From contig CAWFGG010000008.1 of the NCBI GenBank assembly GCA_963815325.1, positions 62,001 to 126,000 on the forward strand: a DNA stretch of 64,000 bases, read 5' to 3'. Of the stretch, positions 61,655 through 64,000 are shown one piece after another (position 1 is the first letter of the stretch; every line of letters begins with the position of its first letter). Source of the stretch: JABDII01 sp963815325. Lineage in GTDB: Bacteria > Gemmatimonadota > Gemmatimonadetes > Gemmatimonadales > GWC2-71-9. The position numbers and the translations under genes were made by a program. Below the pieces are notes generated by a model. The model was not told the origin of the DNA. It searched no databases and saw only the letters and a program-made list of their open reading frames with translations.

Positions 61655-63070
61655 ATGGCTCGATCAAACGGTCTGATGGCGCAAGTCAACAAAAGCTTCG
61701 ATCGCGCCGCCGCGCACACCAGTCATCCGGCGACGCTTCTCAAGCAGATCAAGATTTGCAACAGTGTGTACCATATGACCTTTCCCATCAAGCGGGACGA
61801 TGGGACGATCGAGGTCATCGAGGCATGGCGGGCGGAGCACAGCCACCACCGGCTGCCCACCAAGGGCGGCATCCGCTACAGCATGGCGGTGGGCGAAGAC
61901 GAGGTCATGGCCCTCGCCGCGATGATGTCGTACAAATGCGCCTTGGTCGACGCGCCCTTTGGCGGCGCCAAAGGCGGAATCCGAGTTGCGAGGCATAAGT
62001 ACTCGGACGGGGAACTCGAGCGGATCACCCGCCGATATACCTTCGAATTGGTCAAGAAGAACTTCATCGGCCCGGGAGTCGATGTTCCAGCGCCGGATTT
62101 CGGTTCGGGGCCGCGCGAGATGGCCTGGATCGTGGACACGTATCGCTCCCTCCACGAGGGGCAGCTGAATCCCGTTGCGTGTGTGACCGGAAAGCCCGTG
62201 ACCCAAGGAGGGATACGGGGGCGGGTCGAGGCCACCGGCCGCGGTGCCTTCTTCGGAATCCGTGAGGCATGCGACGTTGCCGAGGACATGAAGGCGCTCA
62301 AGCTCACCCGCGGCCTCGAAGGCAAGACCGTCGCAGTCCAGGGTCTCGGGAACGTCGGGTACCACGCTGCCAAGTTCATTCAGGAAGGCGGTGGGGTGTT
62401 GGTCGCGTTGTCGGAGTACGAGGGCGCCATTGCCAACCCGAAGGGATTGGACGTCGAGGCCGTCATGGCACACCGCCGGGAAACGGGGTCGATTCTCGAT
62501 TTCCCGGGGGCGAAGAACCTGGCGAAGACCGCCGATGTCTTGGAGATCAAGTGCGACATCCTGGTGCCGGCGGCGCTCGAGCGGCAAATCACCGACGAGA
62601 ACATGAAGCGCGTCAAGGCCAAGATCATTGCCGAGGCGGCCAACGGTCCGGTGACGGTGGATGCGGACACATACCTCGAAGGCCGAGGTACCCTGATCAT
62701 TCCGGGAACCTACTTGAATGCCGGCGGGGTCACCGTCTCCTACTTCGAGTGGGTCAAGAACTTGTCCCACCTGCGATTCGGCCGCATGGAGAAGCGCTTC
62801 GACGAGCACGCCTTCGGGCGGCTGCTCAGCGCGGTCGAGCAATCCACCGGGCGGAAATTCAGTGCCGCCGAGGCCCGCGAGTTTACCAAGGGAGCCACCG
62901 AGGAAGACTTGGTGAATTCCGGCCTGGAAGAAACAATGGTGACGGCCTATCATACCGTCCGCGACACCCAGAAGCGCCTCGGCAAGGACGTCGATCTCCG
63001 GACGGCGGCCTTTGCGTACGCGATTGACAAGATTGCGATTGCCTATGCCGAGCTTGGGATATTTCCCTAA
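61655..63070 (+). CDS. gdhA: Glu/Leu/Phe/Val dehydrogenase (glutamate dehydrogenase)
   Basis: 471 residues. It catalyses reversible oxidative deamination of glutamate (or a related amino acid) to 2-oxoglutarate and ammonia. The catalytic Lys region is CALVDAPFGGAKGGI, with the substrate-binding block LPTKGGIRYS. The NAD(P) Rossmann motif is VAVQGLGNVGYHAAKF, and IIAEAANGPVT and IPGTYLNAGGVTVSYFEW match family GDHs. A GGTGGAAG site precedes the ATG. It stands alone. Cofactor preference is not decided by what is visible. Confidence 0.93.
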   Translation: MARSNGLMAQVNKSFDRAAAHTSHPATLLKQIKICNSVYHMTFPIKRDDGTIEVIEAWRAEHSHHRLPTKGGIRYSMAVGEDEVMALAAMMSYKCALVDAPFGGAKGGIRVARHKYSDGELERITRRYTFELVKKNFIGPGVDVPAPDFGSGPREMAWIVDTYRSLHEGQLNPVACVTGKPVTQGGIRGRVEATGRGAFFGIREACDVAEDMKALKLTRGLEGKTVAVQGLGNVGYHAAKFIQEGGGVLVALSEYEGAIANPKGLDVEAVMAHRRETGSILDFPGAKNLAKTADVLEIKCDILVPAALERQITDENMKRVKAKIIAEAANGPVTVDADTYLEGRGTLIIPGTYLNAGGVTVSYFEWVKNLSHLRFGRMEKRFDEHAFGRLLSAVEQSTGRKFSAAEAREFTKGATEEDLVNSGLEETMVTAYHTVRDTQKRLGKDVDLRTAAFAYAIDKIAIAYAELGIFP

Positions 63071-63120
63071 CGTACACACCGACCCATCCTACCGGCCAAC
63101 GGATATCATGGTGATCCCGA

Positions 63121-63522
63121 TCAAGGCCGGCATAGCGATCTCGCCCGACGGCGGCCGCGCCGCTTCGCAACGTAACAGGCGGCGTCCGCCCGGCTGATCA
63201 GGGTGTCCGGGCTCGCCGGGTACTGACGCGTTCCCGCAACGCCCAGGCTCAGCGAGGTCCAGATGGGCGGCTTGCCGTGCTCGATCCGAACCCGTCGCAC
63301 GATCTGTTGCAGGACTCGGTCGCCGGTCTCATGGCCGTATCGGTCATTAATGGGCTTGAACTGATCGACGTCGTAGGTGAGGGCCCCAAGACGGACGGGA
63401 ACCCCGGTCCAGCGCATCGTGACCGAGAGGATGCCGGTCACGATGGCTAGGACCGTCAGTACCCCCTACCAAACGGCAATGCGACGCATGCCGCTGGTCA
63501 GTGCCCCATCGAAGAGACTGGA
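63121..63522 (-). pseudogene. Decayed membrane GGDEF (diguanylate cyclase) gene
   Basis: The frame shows a remnant of a membrane helix region (SLFDGALTSGMRRIAVW, then VLTVLAIVTGILSV) interrupted by an in-frame TAG at 63466-63468. A GGDEF domain start follows (DVDQFKPINDRYGHETGDRVL). After VRRVR the central part with the GG[D/E]EF catalytic loop is missing, and the sequence resumes with the C-terminal block (SLSLGVAG, then SRADAACYVAKRRGR). It therefore carries at least a stop and an internal deletion and cannot make cyclic di-GMP. The upstream part of the gene is not visible. Confidence 0.8.
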
Positions 63523-63600
63523 GAGCGGCCACCACGAGGGTGCGTGGTGGCTCTCGCTCCCGATCACAGTGCTGGGCGGTGGGATAACTCCACGGGCCTG

Positions 63601-64000
63601 CTATTTCTTCCGCCGCCGAATCAGCCGCGCACCGGCCGCGGCTGCGGCGGCGGCCACGCCCGCGGCCACCGCGGTCTTGCCCGCTGTCTGCAAGACGGCC
63701 CCTGTTTCCTGCAAGGCGCGCTTGACCTTCCGCTTGCGGGCGGCCCGTTTGACCTGGGACCGGACCTTCTTGCCGCGCTTGACGGCCTTTCGTGCGAGCG
63801 CCTTTGTGGTGCGCCGCGCCTTCTTCTTGCCGCGACCCAATGCTGTCCGTGCCTGTTTCCGGGCGGCCTTCGCCCGGCGAGTGGCGGCCCGTTTGGTCTT
63901 GGACCCCGCCTTCTTGGCCTTGGAGCGAGCGCGGGAGACGGCGCGTTTGAGGGTCTTTCTGGTCTTGGAGGCGGCCTTTCCCGCCCGACGCGCGAGTTTC
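63601..64000 (-). CDS. Histone H1-like basic protein, partial at right edge
   Basis: The frame is open from the right edge to a stop at 63601, giving at least 132 residues. It is extremely rich in Lys, Arg and Ala in an AAKKA/KRAA style (KAKKAGSKTKRAATRRAK, RRTTKALARKAVKRGKKV), as in bacterial histone H1-like and AlgP-type nucleoid proteins. It ends with an Ala-rich hydrophobic stretch (AVAAGVAAAAAAAGARLI) and a basic tail. The true start lies outside the window. Low-complexity Lys-rich coding can mislead, but the frame is uninterrupted and follows expected codon choice. Confidence 0.72.
   Translation of the reverse strand, partial: KLARRAGKAASKTRKTLKRAVSRARSKAKKAGSKTKRAATRRAKAARKQARTALGRGKKKARRTTKALARKAVKRGKKVRSQVKRAARKRKVKRALQETGAVLQTAGKTAVAAGVAAAAAAAGARLIRRRKK

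Noticed and set aside
61664..63079. 471-codon frame antisense to glutamate dehydrogenase
   Set aside because: Its length equals that of the GDH gene only because GC-rich codons avoid stops on the other strand. No family motif is present.
1..64000. CRISPR array, prophage, transposase or integrase
   Set aside because: I see no regularly spaced direct repeats, phage structural genes or transposase motifs on either strand.

Overview
This window is a high-GC bacterial chromosome segment with no rRNA or tRNA gene, phage or insertion sequence. The gene content points to an aerobic soil or freshwater bacterium, most probably Gemmatimonadota or a close neighbour. The signs are several Ser/Thr kinases, a reaction-centre-type c cytochrome carrying a TPR tail, many lipoproteins and secreted proteins of unknown function, M14, M23 and PIG-L enzymes, AttH, and a Ku/LigD pair. 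That placement is inferred from gene families, because no marker RNA is present.

Layout. 1-13 kb: a frame-broken MscS channel at the left edge; a nucleoside hydrolase-ribokinase pair; a PLP decarboxylase; a nitrilase-family amidase; several small secreted proteins; a deletion-scarred DUF99 remnant; dihydropyrimidinase; and a TPR lipoprotein. 13-19.5 kb: a membrane-anchored Ser/Thr kinase; a PadR regulator divergent from a large UvrD-type helicase that carries an internal DEDDh exonuclease domain; and a two-haem cytochrome with a TPR tail. 19.5-28.4 kb: a four-gene minus-strand set (PIG-L deacetylase, SpmA, SpmB, M14 carboxypeptidase); an acyltransferase and M23 lipoprotein; an OmpA lipoprotein; a zinc-ribbon and CPBP protease pair; a TetR regulator; and a coiled-coil lipoprotein with a frameshift. 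28.6-39.2 kb: thioesterase, ABC ATPase, FtsX-type permease and AttH in one tightly packed plus-strand unit; an ADP-forming acyl-CoA synthetase with an enoyl-CoA hydratase; a second Ser/Thr kinase; and a repeat-bearing membrane protein. 39.4-50.2 kb: a DUF1028 protein, unknowns, topoisomerase IB, CorA with MscS, and a sugar-acid-type aldolase with an epimerase. 50.4-64 kb: a secreted alpha/beta hydrolase with the same TPR tail; MtnA with a class II aldolase; a low-GC GT90 glycosyltransferase; a lipoprotein paralogous to the one at 4.7 kb; divergent ku and ligD; PspC; cardiolipin synthase; glutamate dehydrogenase; a decayed GGDEF gene; and a histone-H1-like gene cut by the right edge.

How the genes work together. 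Nucleoside hydrolase plus ribokinase, with dihydropyrimidinase and a ureidopropionase-like amidase nearby, could feed pyrimidine nucleosides into central metabolism. LmbE-SpmA-SpmB-M14 looks like a cell-envelope or peptidoglycan unit. Thioesterase-ABC-permease-AttH looks like a lipid or envelope export unit. Ku and LigD form a minimal non-homologous end-joining system.

Quality note. Three conserved genes (MscS, the coiled-coil lipoprotein and ligD) are each broken by what looks like a single-base indel. This is more typical of sequence error than of decay. The DUF99 and GGDEF remnants carry larger lesions and look like genuine pseudogenes. The strongest candidates for something new are the helicase with a nested exonuclease and its palindrome-marked divergent regulator, the paired unknown lipoproteins, and the SpmAB-peptidase-deacetylase operon.
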